IMG/VR virus record: IMGVR_UViG_3300025162_000136
Coordinates: 1 to 30,711 of that record
DNA from: a virus
Reading direction: 5' to 3' (one strand)
Length of the DNA stretch: 30,711 nt
In this document: piece by piece, positions 15,113 to 22,271 of the stretch
Position numbering within the stretch: position 1 is the first letter of the stretch
Layout of the letters: every line of letters begins with the position of its first letter
The notes under the pieces: generated by a model
Told to the model about the DNA's origin: nothing
Databases searched by the model: none
The model's input: the letters and a program-made list of their open reading frames with translations, nothing else
Made by a program: the position numbers and the translations under genes

Positions 15113-15306
15113 ATGGTGTTAACGATGGGAGTTGAGGGTTGGGGAAAAGGGGAGACGCGCAGCGTAATGGCCCCACCGCAAGGTGGCACCGAGGCGGGGG
15201 AAAATCGTAAACCCCGCCTTCCCACTGGAAGGAAAGCCCGAATGCAGCGGGCAAAAAACAGCAGGCTTGTCGGTGGCGCGTCTCATGCAGGCGCCATCCT
15301 GCCACG
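15113..15306 (-). promoter_or_regulatory. Structured 5' leader of the late operon
   Basis: No gene was found here. Four consecutive hairpins: CCACC-GGTGG (15173-15177/15182-15186, loop GCAA on + or TTGC on -), AGGCGGGG-CCCCGCCT (about 15192-15219), CCTTCC-GGAAGG (about 15217-15232) and GCCCG-CGGGC (about 15236-15252). Adjacent stems share a few bases, so alternative folds are possible. A heptamer pair (15128-15142) precedes the ATG. If transcription starts at the element at 15307-15348, this is a leader of nearly 200 bases for the lysis operon. Confidence 0.5.
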
Positions 15307-15348
15307 GGTCAATGAATCCCGTTATTCTGCGGTGCAGTTCTGAAAGGG
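15307..15348 (-). promoter_or_regulatory. Late-promoter-like element upstream of the lysis operon (Plys position)
   Basis: Partner of 6436-6477, identical at 34 of 42 positions. The shared parts are CCC-TT--GAA-TGCACC, then GCAGAATAACGG without mismatch, six free bases, and TTGACC. TGC-ACC-GCA is a small dyad inside it. Both copies lie on the late strand, each just after a hairpin and before an operon. It is likely bound by a phage late activator. Confidence 0.65.
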
Positions 15349-15375
15349 CGGGAAGAAAACAGCGCGGCGAAAATT

Positions 15376-15401
15376 CAAATACCGCACTCGTGCGGTATTT
15401 G
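15376..15401. terminator. Perfect palindrome after the Sel1-repeat gene
   Basis: CAAATACCGCAC (15376-15387) and its exact complement GTGCGGTATTTG (15390-15401), separated by TC. As RNA it gives an 11-bp stem with a CTCG loop. It lies 54 bases after the Sel1 gene stop and just before the late-promoter element. It could be a terminator insulating the late operon or a protein-binding operator. Confidence 0.55.
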
Positions 15402-15454
15402 ATGAATCATTGGATTTTTGAAAGATTCGGACCCATTCCAAGGCTGTTTTTTGG

Positions 15455-16129
15455 CTATTTTGGCAGTTTATCCAGGGCGGACTGTGCCGATGGCGATCCG
15501 GCGGCCGCGGCCTTGGTGAAGTAAACGCGCGCCGTCGGCAGGTCCTTCGCCACGCCGTCGCCGTCACGATAGCGCTCGCCCATGCGCAACAGCCCGTAAG
15601 CATCGCCCTTGTCGGCGGCGGCCTGGTTGCTCGCCAGTGCTTTTTCATCGGCGGCTTTTTTTGTGGCGGCGGCTTTGGCTTTAGCGGCGGCAGCATTTTC
15701 TGAACGCTGGGCGGCGGCATCGGCGGCGCGCTTCCGGATTTCCTCCAAGGATAGATGCGGCGCTACAAATTCAAAGTCTTCGATGCTCGCGCCGGAGCGG
15801 GCCGACTGCGGATCAATCAGCCCCATGTTGAAATCGTGAATCGTTTTAGAGGTGTGGGCGCGGAAAACCTTGTAGATAGTGCGCGTGTTCTCATCAATCG
15901 CGGTGCCACTGGCCGCGGAATGGTGACAGGTAATCTTCACATCCTTGATATCCCAGGGCGAGGTGTTGGTGATCTCAAAGTCGGCCATCATGATCACGCC
16001 GAACCCGTCGATGTGCCAGTTCCATGAAGCAATGCCGATGTATTTGGCCGCTTCAACTTTGTCGGCGGCTTCATCGGCGCGAGTTAAAACCGCTGCCGCA
16101 AATAAGAGGAAAAAGGTGAGATTTTTCAT
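15455..16129 (-). CDS. Exported Sel1-repeat protein
   Basis: 224 residues from the ATG at 16129 (MKNLTFFLLFAAAVLTRA), chosen because it begins a signal peptide; a start at 16156 would add a hydrophilic tail. Residues about 25-130 form an uncharacterised domain with FEITNTSPWDIKDVKITC, reminiscent of an immunoglobulin-like beta fold. An Ala/Lys-rich helical linker follows (about 135-175). The C-terminus has one clear Sel1/TPR-like repeat (GDAYGLLRMGERYRDGDGV, then AARVYF-type residues). It is isolated between the lysogeny switch and the late promoter, with a palindrome after it. It may be lysogen-expressed cargo acting in the periplasm. Confidence 0.75.
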   Translation of the reverse strand: MKNLTFFLLFAAAVLTRADEAADKVEAAKYIGIASWNWHIDGFGVIMMADFEITNTSPWDIKDVKITCHHSAASGTAIDENTRTIYKVFRAHTSKTIHDFNMGLIDPQSARSGASIEDFEFVAPHLSLEEIRKRAADAAAQRSENAAAAKAKAAATKKAADEKALASNQAAADKGDAYGLLRMGERYRDGDGVAKDLPTARVYFTKAAAAGSPSAQSALDKLPK

Positions 16130-16198
16130 GTTTAGAAAGTTGTTAGACTTATTCACACGGACAGCCGTTGTCCTACCAGCACCGCAATCATATTCGCC

Positions 16199-16378
16199 AT
16201 GAAGAATCTGGAAAATATCGCCATGGAAACCGTAACGGGATTAAGCAATGCACAGGCACATTTGGCCGCCGACGAGCTGGAGGAGATTGCGCGCATCATT
16301 CGGCTCCAGGCTTGTGGCGCTTGCGAATTTTGTAGGCAACCGTTTTGCTCGCGTCCCGGACAACTTTGGCGGAATTAG
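16199..16378 (+). CDS. Possible 59-residue protein overlapping the RHH gene
   Basis: ATG at 16199 to TAG at 16378. The first 40 residues (MKNLENIAMETVTGLSNAQA, then DELEEIARIIRL) look like a real helical protein, and the end carries CGACEFCRQPFC. Its last 83 bases lie antisense to the repressor-like gene at 16296-16568. Codon choice upstream of the overlap looks natural. The overlap makes it doubtful; it could be a truncated remnant. Confidence 0.3.
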   Translation: MKNLENIAMETVTGLSNAQAHLAADELEEIARIIRLQACGACEFCRQPFCSRPGQLWRN

Positions 16379-16568
16379 CGTCGGCCTCGGCAATTTCTTT
16401 CAACACCATTTCCCGCTCGTTCTCGGGCAGGTAATTCATCAGCGCCTTGCGCACGATGTCGGACTGATTGGTCATTCCCATCCGCGCGTTGCGCTTCACG
16501 GCATCAAATAGTTGCCGGGGCAAAGTGAAAGAGGTCGCCACGGTGTTCGGGTCGGGTTGGTTGGCCAT
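16296..16568 (-). CDS. Ribbon-helix-helix regulator, candidate phage repressor
   Basis: 90 residues starting MANQPDPNTVATSFTLPRQL. The pattern 'tSFTLPrqLFDAVKRNARMGMTNQSDIVRKALMNYL' (about 11-46) is a CopG/Arc-type ribbon-helix-helix: one beta strand, a first helix, a turn with TNQS, and a second helix. The C-terminal part is a charged helix with basic residues. It is transcribed away from another RHH gene, with a perfect 25-bp palindrome between them. Mu uses a different repressor fold, so this is an alternative immunity switch if the role is right. It is the best candidate for the lysogenic repressor in the window. Confidence 0.75.
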   Translation of the reverse strand: MANQPDPNTVATSFTLPRQLFDAVKRNARMGMTNQSDIVRKALMNYLPENEREMVLKEIAEADANSAKVVRDASKTVAYKIRKRHKPGAE

Positions 16569-16617
16569 GGGCCTAGGTATAATAAGAATAAATATTTTTT
16601 CAAGATTTAGTTGACAG

Positions 16618-16642
16618 GGGTATAATATTGAATATTATACCC
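16618..16642. promoter_or_regulatory. Perfect 25-bp palindromic operator with overlapping promoters
   Basis: GGGTATAATATT (16618-16629), a central G, then the exact complement (16631-16642). Each strand contains TATAAT. TTGACA at 16611-16616 lies just left, and TTGAAA with a TATACC box reads towards the - strand gene. The palindrome sits 49 bp from one RHH gene and directly before the other. The layout suggests dimer or tetramer binding that blocks one or both promoters. Confidence 0.75.
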
Positions 16643-16645
16643 ACA

Positions 16646-16834
16646 GTGAAACAACGAAAGAAGAACTTCAGCGGCGACGTTCCCACGAGCGTCCTCCTTC
16701 CCGAACCACTTCAGCGCGCCGTGCAGCGCCGGGCGCACGCGGAAGAGCGCAGTTTCAGTTCGGTGGTGCGGCGCGCCCTTAAAAAGGAAATGGGTCTTCC
16801 GCTCGAAGATGAACATGCCAGGAGCAGCCAATGA
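16646..16834 (+). CDS. Second ribbon-helix-helix regulator, Ner-like position
   Basis: 62 residues from the GTG at 16646. The frame is open back to TTG 16628, but that start lies inside the palindrome. The sequence 'SVLLPEPLQRAVQRRAHAEERSFSSVVRRALKKEMG' is an RHH fold: strand SVLLP, helix LQRAVQRRAHAEE, turn RSFS, helix VVRRALKKEM. A basic N-terminus (KQRKK) may contact DNA. It is the first gene of the early operon and overlaps the next gene by ATGA, so it takes the place of Mu ner, the early-operon negative regulator. The mRNA may have little or no leader. Confidence 0.72.
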   Translation: MKQRKKNFSGDVPTSVLLPEPLQRAVQRRAHAEERSFSSVVRRALKKEMGLPLEDEHARSSQ

Positions 16835-17394
16835 ATACTTTCTCCCCTTCCGACGGTGACCCCAAGCTGATCTGTGAACATTGTCCGCGGATCGCCGCCG
16901 ACGAGTGGCGCGTGCGCGGTGCTATTCTCCGCATGGAACTCCGCCGGCATGACCTCAATTTCCGCGAACTCCAGATCGCCGAGCTCGTCCTGGAAAAGAC
17001 CTACGGCTGGCAGCGCGCGGATATCATTTTTCCCCAGCTTCGTTTCTTCACCGACCTGACCGGCATCGGCACGCCGGACGTGGTGAAGGTGTTGAAACGT
17101 CTGCACGCGCGCCGGGTGCTGCGCATCATCACGGTCAAGGGCCAGCCCACCTACGCGCTCAATCCTGACACGGAATCCTGGAAGGCATTCCCGCGGGTGA
17201 CTAAAGAGACGATGCAGGCCACGACGAACCTGATGCGCGAGATCAACGGCCTGGACCCGCTCCACGTTGAACAGGAGACCGCGACGGTTTTTAAGAACGG
17301 CCCCGACGCCAAACTTTTTGCGGCCATCATTGGCAATAAACCAATGGGCGAGGATGCGGGCGAACAAACCCCCGATTTCCCCAACCTGATTTAA
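16831..17394 (+). CDS. Winged-helix protein resembling phage replication protein O N-terminus
   Basis: 187 residues starting MNTFSPSDGDPKLICEHCP. AGGAG lies 7 bases upstream, inside the preceding gene. Residues about 40-105 (ELQIAELVLEKTYGWQRADIIFPQLRFFTDLTGIGTPDVVKVLKRLHARRVL when read in sequence) have the layout of the winged helix of phage lambda O-type replication proteins: 'lt.re..ill...r.tyG..k....is...la..tg.....v...l..L...gll'. The C-terminus is hydrophilic. It is probably a DNA-binding protein of early replication or regulation. Transposable phages replicate through MuA/MuB, so an O-like role is uncertain. Confidence 0.7.
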   Translation: MNTFSPSDGDPKLICEHCPRIAADEWRVRGAILRMELRRHDLNFRELQIAELVLEKTYGWQRADIIFPQLRFFTDLTGIGTPDVVKVLKRLHARRVLRIITVKGQPTYALNPDTESWKAFPRVTKETMQATTNLMREINGLDPLHVEQETATVFKNGPDAKLFAAIIGNKPMGEDAGEQTPDFPNLI

Positions 17395-17409
17395 CCATTG
17401 GACCCATCT

Positions 17410-17676
17410 ATGACCACCACCATCGACTATTTGAAAGTGAGCGCGCAGATCGCCAGCGCCAAGCGGGCGCGCGAGTTGCACGACCTGAATGCCGAGCTCA
17501 GTCATTTCGGGTTCAGCCCGGAGGAATTGAAAGCCTTGCGCGCCAAAGTAAGCGCCCGCTTCGGAGAGTTGAACCACCAGGCAGCGGCGACTACCGGCAT
17601 CTGCGCCGCTCCGATCGGCCGGTTCACGCTGGCGCCGCGCACGAATGCCTCGGTGCTGCACCTGCTTGGAAAGTAG
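17410..17676 (+). CDS. Small hypothetical early protein
   Basis: 88 residues starting MTTTIDYLKVSAQIASAK; an in-frame TTG at 17398 is less likely. A helical, charged N-terminal half contains 'ELHDLNAELSHFGFSPEELKALRAKV', and the second half is Ala/Thr-rich. No motif was recognised. It lies 15 bases after the winged-helix gene and abuts the next small gene, so it is part of the early operon. Confidence 0.55.
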   Translation: MTTTIDYLKVSAQIASAKRARELHDLNAELSHFGFSPEELKALRAKVSARFGELNHQAAATTGICAAPIGRFTLAPRTNASVLHLLGK

Positions 17677-17832
17677 ATGAAACGCGAACTGCCAGAGCTG
17701 GAAAAGTTGCGGGCGTGCGAGGCCCGGCTGGAAGCGGAGATTGCGGAAGAAAAACGGGATCTGGCGCGGACGATGAAGAATTTGAATCGGCTGGTCCTGA
17801 TGTTGAGCGATTGCAAAAAAAATGATCGGTGA
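17677..17832 (+). CDS. 51-residue coiled-coil protein
   Basis: ATG at 17677 directly after the preceding TAG, stop TGA at 17832. Residues MKRELPELEKLRACEARLEA then EIAEEKRDLARTMKNLNRLV have heptad-spaced leucines and many charges, predicting one long coiled-coil helix. Translation may be coupled to the gene before it. The function is unknown; small coiled-coil proteins of phage early operons often bind host enzymes, which is only a suggestion here. Confidence 0.5.
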   Translation: MKRELPELEKLRACEARLEAEIAEEKRDLARTMKNLNRLVLMLSDCKKNDR

Positions 17833-17859
17833 ACTGACCCTGGTAAAAATGCACAAAGT

Positions 17860-18078
17860 ATGAAAATCAAAACCATCGAAGACGTCAAGCCCCTGACCGA
17901 CGGCCATCTGGCCGATGAAATGAACATCCCCGGCGAGGTGGCCGTGCCGGTGATCCCCACCCATCACGAGCTCACCGTGTTCTTCTCGCTCGTCAAGAAT
18001 CCGCTCCGGGCGTTCGACGCCTGGCTGCGTATGAGCGAACGCCGCTCCCTCAACTCGCAACGTCCCTCCCTGAATTGA
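17860..18078 (+). CDS. Small hypothetical early protein
   Basis: 72 residues starting MKIKTIEDVKPLTDGHLADE. It is acidic at the N-terminus and basic at the C-terminus, without membrane segments or cysteine motifs. The last residues (RRSLNSQRPSLN) come from a CTCAACTCGCAACGTCC stretch of the heptamer type seen in other leaders, next to the following gene. The function is unknown. Confidence 0.5.
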   Translation: MKIKTIEDVKPLTDGHLADEMNIPGEVAVPVIPTHHELTVFFSLVKNPLRAFDAWLRMSERRSLNSQRPSLN

Positions 18079-18082
18079 ATCT

Positions 18083-18826
18083 ATGAAAAGCCTGCAAAAA
18101 TATCCTGAATCGGCCACGGCCATCTATCTGGCGTCCGATAGCATCATCAACGTAGTGCGTGAGGCCCTGGTGGCCGTGGAAGGTGCCAAACAGAAATGTC
18201 TGGCCGCCGGCCAACTGCTCAACGACTTCAAGGCCACGCTGGCCTATGGCGAGTTTTTAATCTGGCGCGAAAAGAATCTGCCGGAGATCTCCGCCGACTG
18301 CTGCGAACGCTGGATGCGCGCCGCGGCCAACATCGTCAGGGCGCTGCCCGAAGGCTGCATTGACGTGGAGACCATCAGCCTCAGCGAGGTGCTCAGCACG
18401 CCGGATCATTGCCTCTCGGCGGCGCACCAGAAATACAAGCAAGCCTGGTTGGACTTCACCAACGACAAGACGATCAAGGAATGCTTGAACGGCGTGTTCG
18501 TGGAAGGCGACGAGGCCCACCGCGTGGATCGCGCCATTAACGGCAAGACGATGGGAGGCAAGGGCAGCGGAGATCGGAAAGACTGGTCGCTCTTCATTGG
18601 CGTCAAACAGAACGACATGGGCGCACACCTGGCGCATTGGAAAAAGATGTCGGCTATCCAGCGCAGCGAGATCGAGCAGGTGGTGCGCGGGGCGATCCTG
18701 GGCGATGACGTGCGGCTCACGCGCGGCCAGAAGAGCCGCCTCTTCAAGTTTGAACCGTGGCCGGAGGATTTCTCCCGGCTGGTGCTCGAAACCCTCAAGG
18801 AACGCCTGAAAGGGACCAGCCGCTAA
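18083..18826 (+). CDS. DUF3102-like phage protein
   Basis: 247 residues starting MKSLQKYPESATAIYL. The segment at about 33-75 (GAKQKCLAAGQLLNDFKATLAYGEFLIWREKNL when read in sequence, then SADCCERWMR) follows the DUF3102 pattern 'A...G..L...K..l.HG.F..Wl..n...s...a...M'. These proteins occur in phages and plasmids and often accompany DNA-binding functions. The C-terminal half is helical with a basic tail (LKERLKGTSR). It lies just before the transposase gene. The exact role is unknown. Confidence 0.6.
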   Translation: MKSLQKYPESATAIYLASDSIINVVREALVAVEGAKQKCLAAGQLLNDFKATLAYGEFLIWREKNLPEISADCCERWMRAAANIVRALPEGCIDVETISLSEVLSTPDHCLSAAHQKYKQAWLDFTNDKTIKECLNGVFVEGDEAHRVDRAINGKTMGGKGSGDRKDWSLFIGVKQNDMGAHLAHWKKMSAIQRSEIEQVVRGAILGDDVRLTRGQKSRLFKFEPWPEDFSRLVLETLKERLKGTSR

Positions 18827-18861
18827 CCGATTTCAATAATGCACATCACTGCATCTATTAA

Positions 18862-21189
18862 ATGAATCTGTTGACCGACAACTCACCCGCGCTGGCTGCG
18901 CACGACGAATCCACGACTGCGGCCCGCGCTTCTCAACTCCCGGCGGCGCCCGCGTCAGGCGCGCCGGTTAATTTCGATGCCCCCGCTGGTGGCCGCGCTG
19001 CCAAGCGCTCAGCGGTGGCGGACTATTTCGATCTGGACGAATCCGCCTTTGACGCGGCGGAAGCCGCCTTAGATCAAGTCACCAGTAACCAGTCACCAGT
19101 CACCAATTTAGATTTGTCGGGTAAATACAGGCACGCAGAGAGCGGCGTGGCGGACTCCGGTCCCGACGGGGGTGATGCCCCTTTTCAGCCGGCCCCGCAA
19201 CATAGACCCGTGGACGGACGGGTCGCTCTCACCGTCCCCTCTTCCGGCCCGGACGAAACCAGCGCCACGTGCAACGCTGTGAGCAGTCCGGCGCCGGCTC
19301 TTTCCCGTGAGTCCGATCTGCGCGCCGCCGAGGCCACCGCGGCGGTGCTGCGTGCGTTCGATCAACTGATGGCCGACGGCCACCACAGTCTGCGCACGGC
19401 CGCCCGCGAGCTCGGCCGGCCGGCCAGCATGTTCAGCGGCGACACCAGCGCCCTGGCGCGGTTCCGCCGCGAAGGCATCGCGGGGCTCTTGCCGCAGCGC
19501 GGCACGGTCTCGGCGAACATCCGCTTCGAAGTCCCGGCGTGGTTCGTGCCGGCGGCGAAGTTCTTTTATCTGCTTTCCAACCGGGTGCGCAACGGGGGCT
19601 CAGTGCCCGAAGCCATCCGGCGCACGATCTCGCTGCCAGTGCTGCCCACCGGATGGACCAATGCCCACAAGGCGCGATTCCTCAAGGCCATTGGCCAGAC
19701 CGGCACGGTCCCATCATGCCCGGATGAACTGCGCGCTTTGATTCTTGCCCGCCAGGATGCCGGCCAGCCGCTGGTGCCGGAACGGCTCGCGCGCCAGATC
19801 GCGGTGAACGCCTCGGTGGTGCAACTATTCCGCAGCCCGCGCGCCTGGTCGCTCGACAACCAATCCGCGCCGGGCAGCCAGCGCCGCTACTTCGACAAGG
19901 AAACCTGCCAGCGCGAGATCATGCTGCCGGGCGACTGGTTCGGCGGCGATGACGCCACGCCAGGCATCGCGGTCTGCGTGCCCTGCACGGCGGTGATCAC
20001 GCCGTGCTCGCAAAAGTTCGGCGTGCTGCTGGGCCGGTTCCAATGGCTGGCCTTTCCCGACGCTCGCACCGACAAGCTGCTGGGCTGGGATTACGTGGTG
20101 CGCCCGCGGGGCAGCTATCGCGCGGAGGATATTTTGAACGGCATGGGCACGGTGGTGCGCACCCACGGCGTGCCGCGCAAGGGCTGGCAGTTCGAAGGCG
20201 GCACGTTCAACAGCAAGCTGGTGCGGCAGGCCATCGAAGCGCTGAAGTGCGAACACTGGCGCACCTACTCGCCGCATCAAAAGGCCATCGAGAGCGTGTT
20301 CAACCGGGTCTGGACGCGGATCGCGGTGCAGTTCCCGCACGCGGACATGGGCCGTTACCGCTCCGAGAACGAGGCCAACTGCCGGATCTATGAGCTGTGC
20401 AAAAAGGGCGGGCAGGATCCCCGCAAATATTTCCCGACCATCGAACTGATCGTGGCCGTGTTCGATGAGGAAGTGAAGGCGCACAATGCCAAGCGCATTT
20501 TCAGCGAGCAATATGGCCAGTGGGTGCCCGATGAATTTTTCACGCAGGCCACCTCAGAAGCGCCACTCCGTGGCTTTAGCAATGACAGCATGGGTTGGAT
20601 CTTTGCGCCGTTCGCGGTGGAGCGCGTGGTGAACAAGATGATCGTGAAGTGCCGGGTGCCGATGTTTGAGGATTTCAGCGTGCCGTTCGAGTTCAACGCG
20701 CCCTGGATGCCGCTCTACGATGGCAAGCGCGTGCGGATCCACTTTAACCCGCGCGAGCCAAAATGCACCGCCAAGGTGATCCTGCTGGACAACTGCGGCA
20801 CGGCCAAGGCCGGCGACATCCTGGGCGACGCGCAACTGATCGGTGAGACCAGCGGGCACATCCGGCTGGTGATGAGCTGGGCGGATGACAACCAGCGCGC
20901 CGGCTACGTGGCCCGCCAGAAGACGAACAACTTCATGCGCCGGATGAGCCGGGGCATCGGCGCCAACGGCCGAGTGACCTACGCCAGCGACGAGCAGCGC
21001 GACGGCATTGCCGGGGTGGCCAAAGTTGAGCAGGTGGCACCTGCTGGCCATCAATCTGAAAAGACGGAAAACAACCAATCCGAAGAGTCCCGACTGGTGG
21101 CCGTCCGCCAGGACCGGGATGCCGTCCGGGCCGCCCGGCGCGCTGAACTGGAACGCCTCGAAAACGAAACCGCAGAACACCGCTACTGA
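18862..21189 (+). CDS. MuA-like DDE transposase
   Basis: 775 residues. The N-terminal 150 residues are low-complexity and Ala/Ser/Pro-rich and include a heptamer-encoded stretch; a helical DNA-binding part follows (about 150-330). The RNase H-like core spans about 340-500: GGDDATPGI (Asp363/Asp364), FEGGTFNSKLV with Glu445 where MuA-type enzymes carry Asp, and SPHQKAIESVFNRVW with Glu477. After it comes a beta-barrel/C-terminal region with VPFEFN and HFNPREP, matching the Mu transposase C-terminal domain. It should join phage ends to target DNA for integration and replicative transposition. The order A then B matches Mu. Confidence 0.9.
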   Translation: MNLLTDNSPALAAHDESTTAARASQLPAAPASGAPVNFDAPAGGRAAKRSAVADYFDLDESAFDAAEAALDQVTSNQSPVTNLDLSGKYRHAESGVADSGPDGGDAPFQPAPQHRPVDGRVALTVPSSGPDETSATCNAVSSPAPALSRESDLRAAEATAAVLRAFDQLMADGHHSLRTAARELGRPASMFSGDTSALARFRREGIAGLLPQRGTVSANIRFEVPAWFVPAAKFFYLLSNRVRNGGSVPEAIRRTISLPVLPTGWTNAHKARFLKAIGQTGTVPSCPDELRALILARQDAGQPLVPERLARQIAVNASVVQLFRSPRAWSLDNQSAPGSQRRYFDKETCQREIMLPGDWFGGDDATPGIAVCVPCTAVITPCSQKFGVLLGRFQWLAFPDARTDKLLGWDYVVRPRGSYRAEDILNGMGTVVRTHGVPRKGWQFEGGTFNSKLVRQAIEALKCEHWRTYSPHQKAIESVFNRVWTRIAVQFPHADMGRYRSENEANCRIYELCKKGGQDPRKYFPTIELIVAVFDEEVKAHNAKRIFSEQYGQWVPDEFFTQATSEAPLRGFSNDSMGWIFAPFAVERVVNKMIVKCRVPMFEDFSVPFEFNAPWMPLYDGKRVRIHFNPREPKCTAKVILLDNCGTAKAGDILGDAQLIGETSGHIRLVMSWADDNQRAGYVARQKTNNFMRRMSRGIGANGRVTYASDEQRDGIAGVAKVEQVAPAGHQSEKTENNQSEESRLVAVRQDRDAVRAARRAELERLENETAEHRY
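19077..19104. repeat. Heptamer AGTMACC x4 within the transposase gene
   Basis: AGTCACC, AGTAACC, AGTCACC, AGTCACC run without gaps. They encode the peptide VTSNQSPVT in the variable N-terminal part of the transposase, before its conserved domains. Confidence 0.9.
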
Positions 21190-21212
21190 ATAAACCATCA
21201 ACCAAAAATCAA

Positions 21213-22244
21213 ATGCACAACGAAAAATTAAATCAACTGCGCACGCTGGCGCGCGAATGCCAGTCCTACCAGATCGAACGCGGCCTCAGCGACGCCAAGT
21301 TCGTGACCAAGGTTTCCCAGGTGGGTTCCACCAAGACCTACAAGCGCATCCTGGACGACGCTGATCCGCTGGAAGAGCTGAACGTGGACAAGCAGCTCGC
21401 CAATTACGTGGCGGCGGTGGAGTTCATCAAGGTGCTGCGCGCCAGTGATCGCCCGCCGGAACCGGAATATCCCGACTTCGACAACATCGAGAGCAGCCGC
21501 GCCGCCGTGGCCCGCGCCATGAGTGAGGAAACCATCGCCCGGTTTGTGGTGATCGAAGGCGAGAACGGCACCGGCAAGGACGCCGTGAAGAACGCCCTGC
21601 TCAAGACGTGGAAGAGCAGCATCGTGGTCGTGGAAGCCACCGAGCTCTGGCGCGAGAACGTGAACCCGGCCCTGGCTGACATCATCGTGGCGCTCGGCAT
21701 CCGCCGGCGGGAGGATGACAGCGGAGATTCGTTCAAGCTGCCCATGCATCCGCAGGCCCGGCTGAACACCATCCGCGAAGAACTCTGCAAGCGGAAGCTG
21801 ATCCTGCTGATCAACGAAGGCCATCACCTCGGCCCGCAAATGTTGAACCTGGTGAAGTCCCTCATCAACCAGACGCCCACCGTGGTGGTGCTGGAATGCA
21901 TTCCCAAGCTGCTCGCCCGCCTCGTGGGCCAGAACTATGAGGAAGCCATTCAACTCTTCGGCAACCGGCTCTGCGAGCGCGTGCGCCTGGTGAGCCCGTC
22001 GCAGGATGAGATCGCCACGCTGTTCGAACGGCGCGGGGTGAAGTTCGCCGATACCAAGACGGAGAACCAGGCATCCGGCGCGGTGGCCACGGAAGCCCCG
22101 CAGTTCGGCAACTGGCGCTACGTGGTCCAGGTCTGCCGCGAAGCCCGCGAATCGGCCAACGGCAAGGCCATGACGATGGACCAGTTCGCCAGCGCCGTCA
22201 CCCGTGCCCGCAGCCGCCGGATCATGCAACAGAAGGCAGCGTGA
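21213..22244 (+). CDS. MuB-like transposition ATPase
   Basis: 343 residues starting MHNEKLNQLRTLARECQ. The N-terminal ~60 residues resemble the MuB helix-turn-helix that modulates DNA binding. The AAA+ domain has Walker A GENGTGKD (116-123), Walker B LILLINEGHH with Asn201-Glu202 in place of the usual Asp-Glu, and a sensor region VVLECIPKLL. MuB polymerises on DNA, selects targets and activates MuA. It starts 23 bases after the transposase stop and ends in a GCAGCG-TGA-CGCTGC palindrome whose centre is the stop codon. Confidence 0.9.
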   Translation: MHNEKLNQLRTLARECQSYQIERGLSDAKFVTKVSQVGSTKTYKRILDDADPLEELNVDKQLANYVAAVEFIKVLRASDRPPEPEYPDFDNIESSRAAVARAMSEETIARFVVIEGENGTGKDAVKNALLKTWKSSIVVVEATELWRENVNPALADIIVALGIRRREDDSGDSFKLPMHPQARLNTIREELCKRKLILLINEGHHLGPQMLNLVKSLINQTPTVVVLECIPKLLARLVGQNYEEAIQLFGNRLCERVRLVSPSQDEIATLFERRGVKFADTKTENQASGAVATEAPQFGNWRYVVQVCREARESANGKAMTMDQFASAVTRARSRRIMQQKAA

Positions 22245-22250
22245 CGCTGC
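22236..22250 (+). promoter_or_regulatory. 15-bp palindrome centred on the MuB-like stop codon
   Basis: GCAGCG, TGA, CGCTGC: the stop codon is the loop of a perfect 6-bp stem, followed by ACCC. The same 19 bases (GCAGCGTGACGCTGCACCC) occur at 25495-25513, again centred on a stop codon. Confidence 0.7.
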
Positions 22251-22271
22251 ACCCCCATAAAAAGGAACCTT

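Noticed and set aside
15236-15252. Rho-independent terminator in the late leader
   Set aside because: The stem is short and no continuous T-run follows on either strand; the T-run on the - strand precedes it.
14453-15343. Long + strand reading frame over the lipoprotein and leader
   Set aside because: It lies opposite a gene with a clear lipoprotein signal and has no domain features; many such shadow frames arise from high GC.
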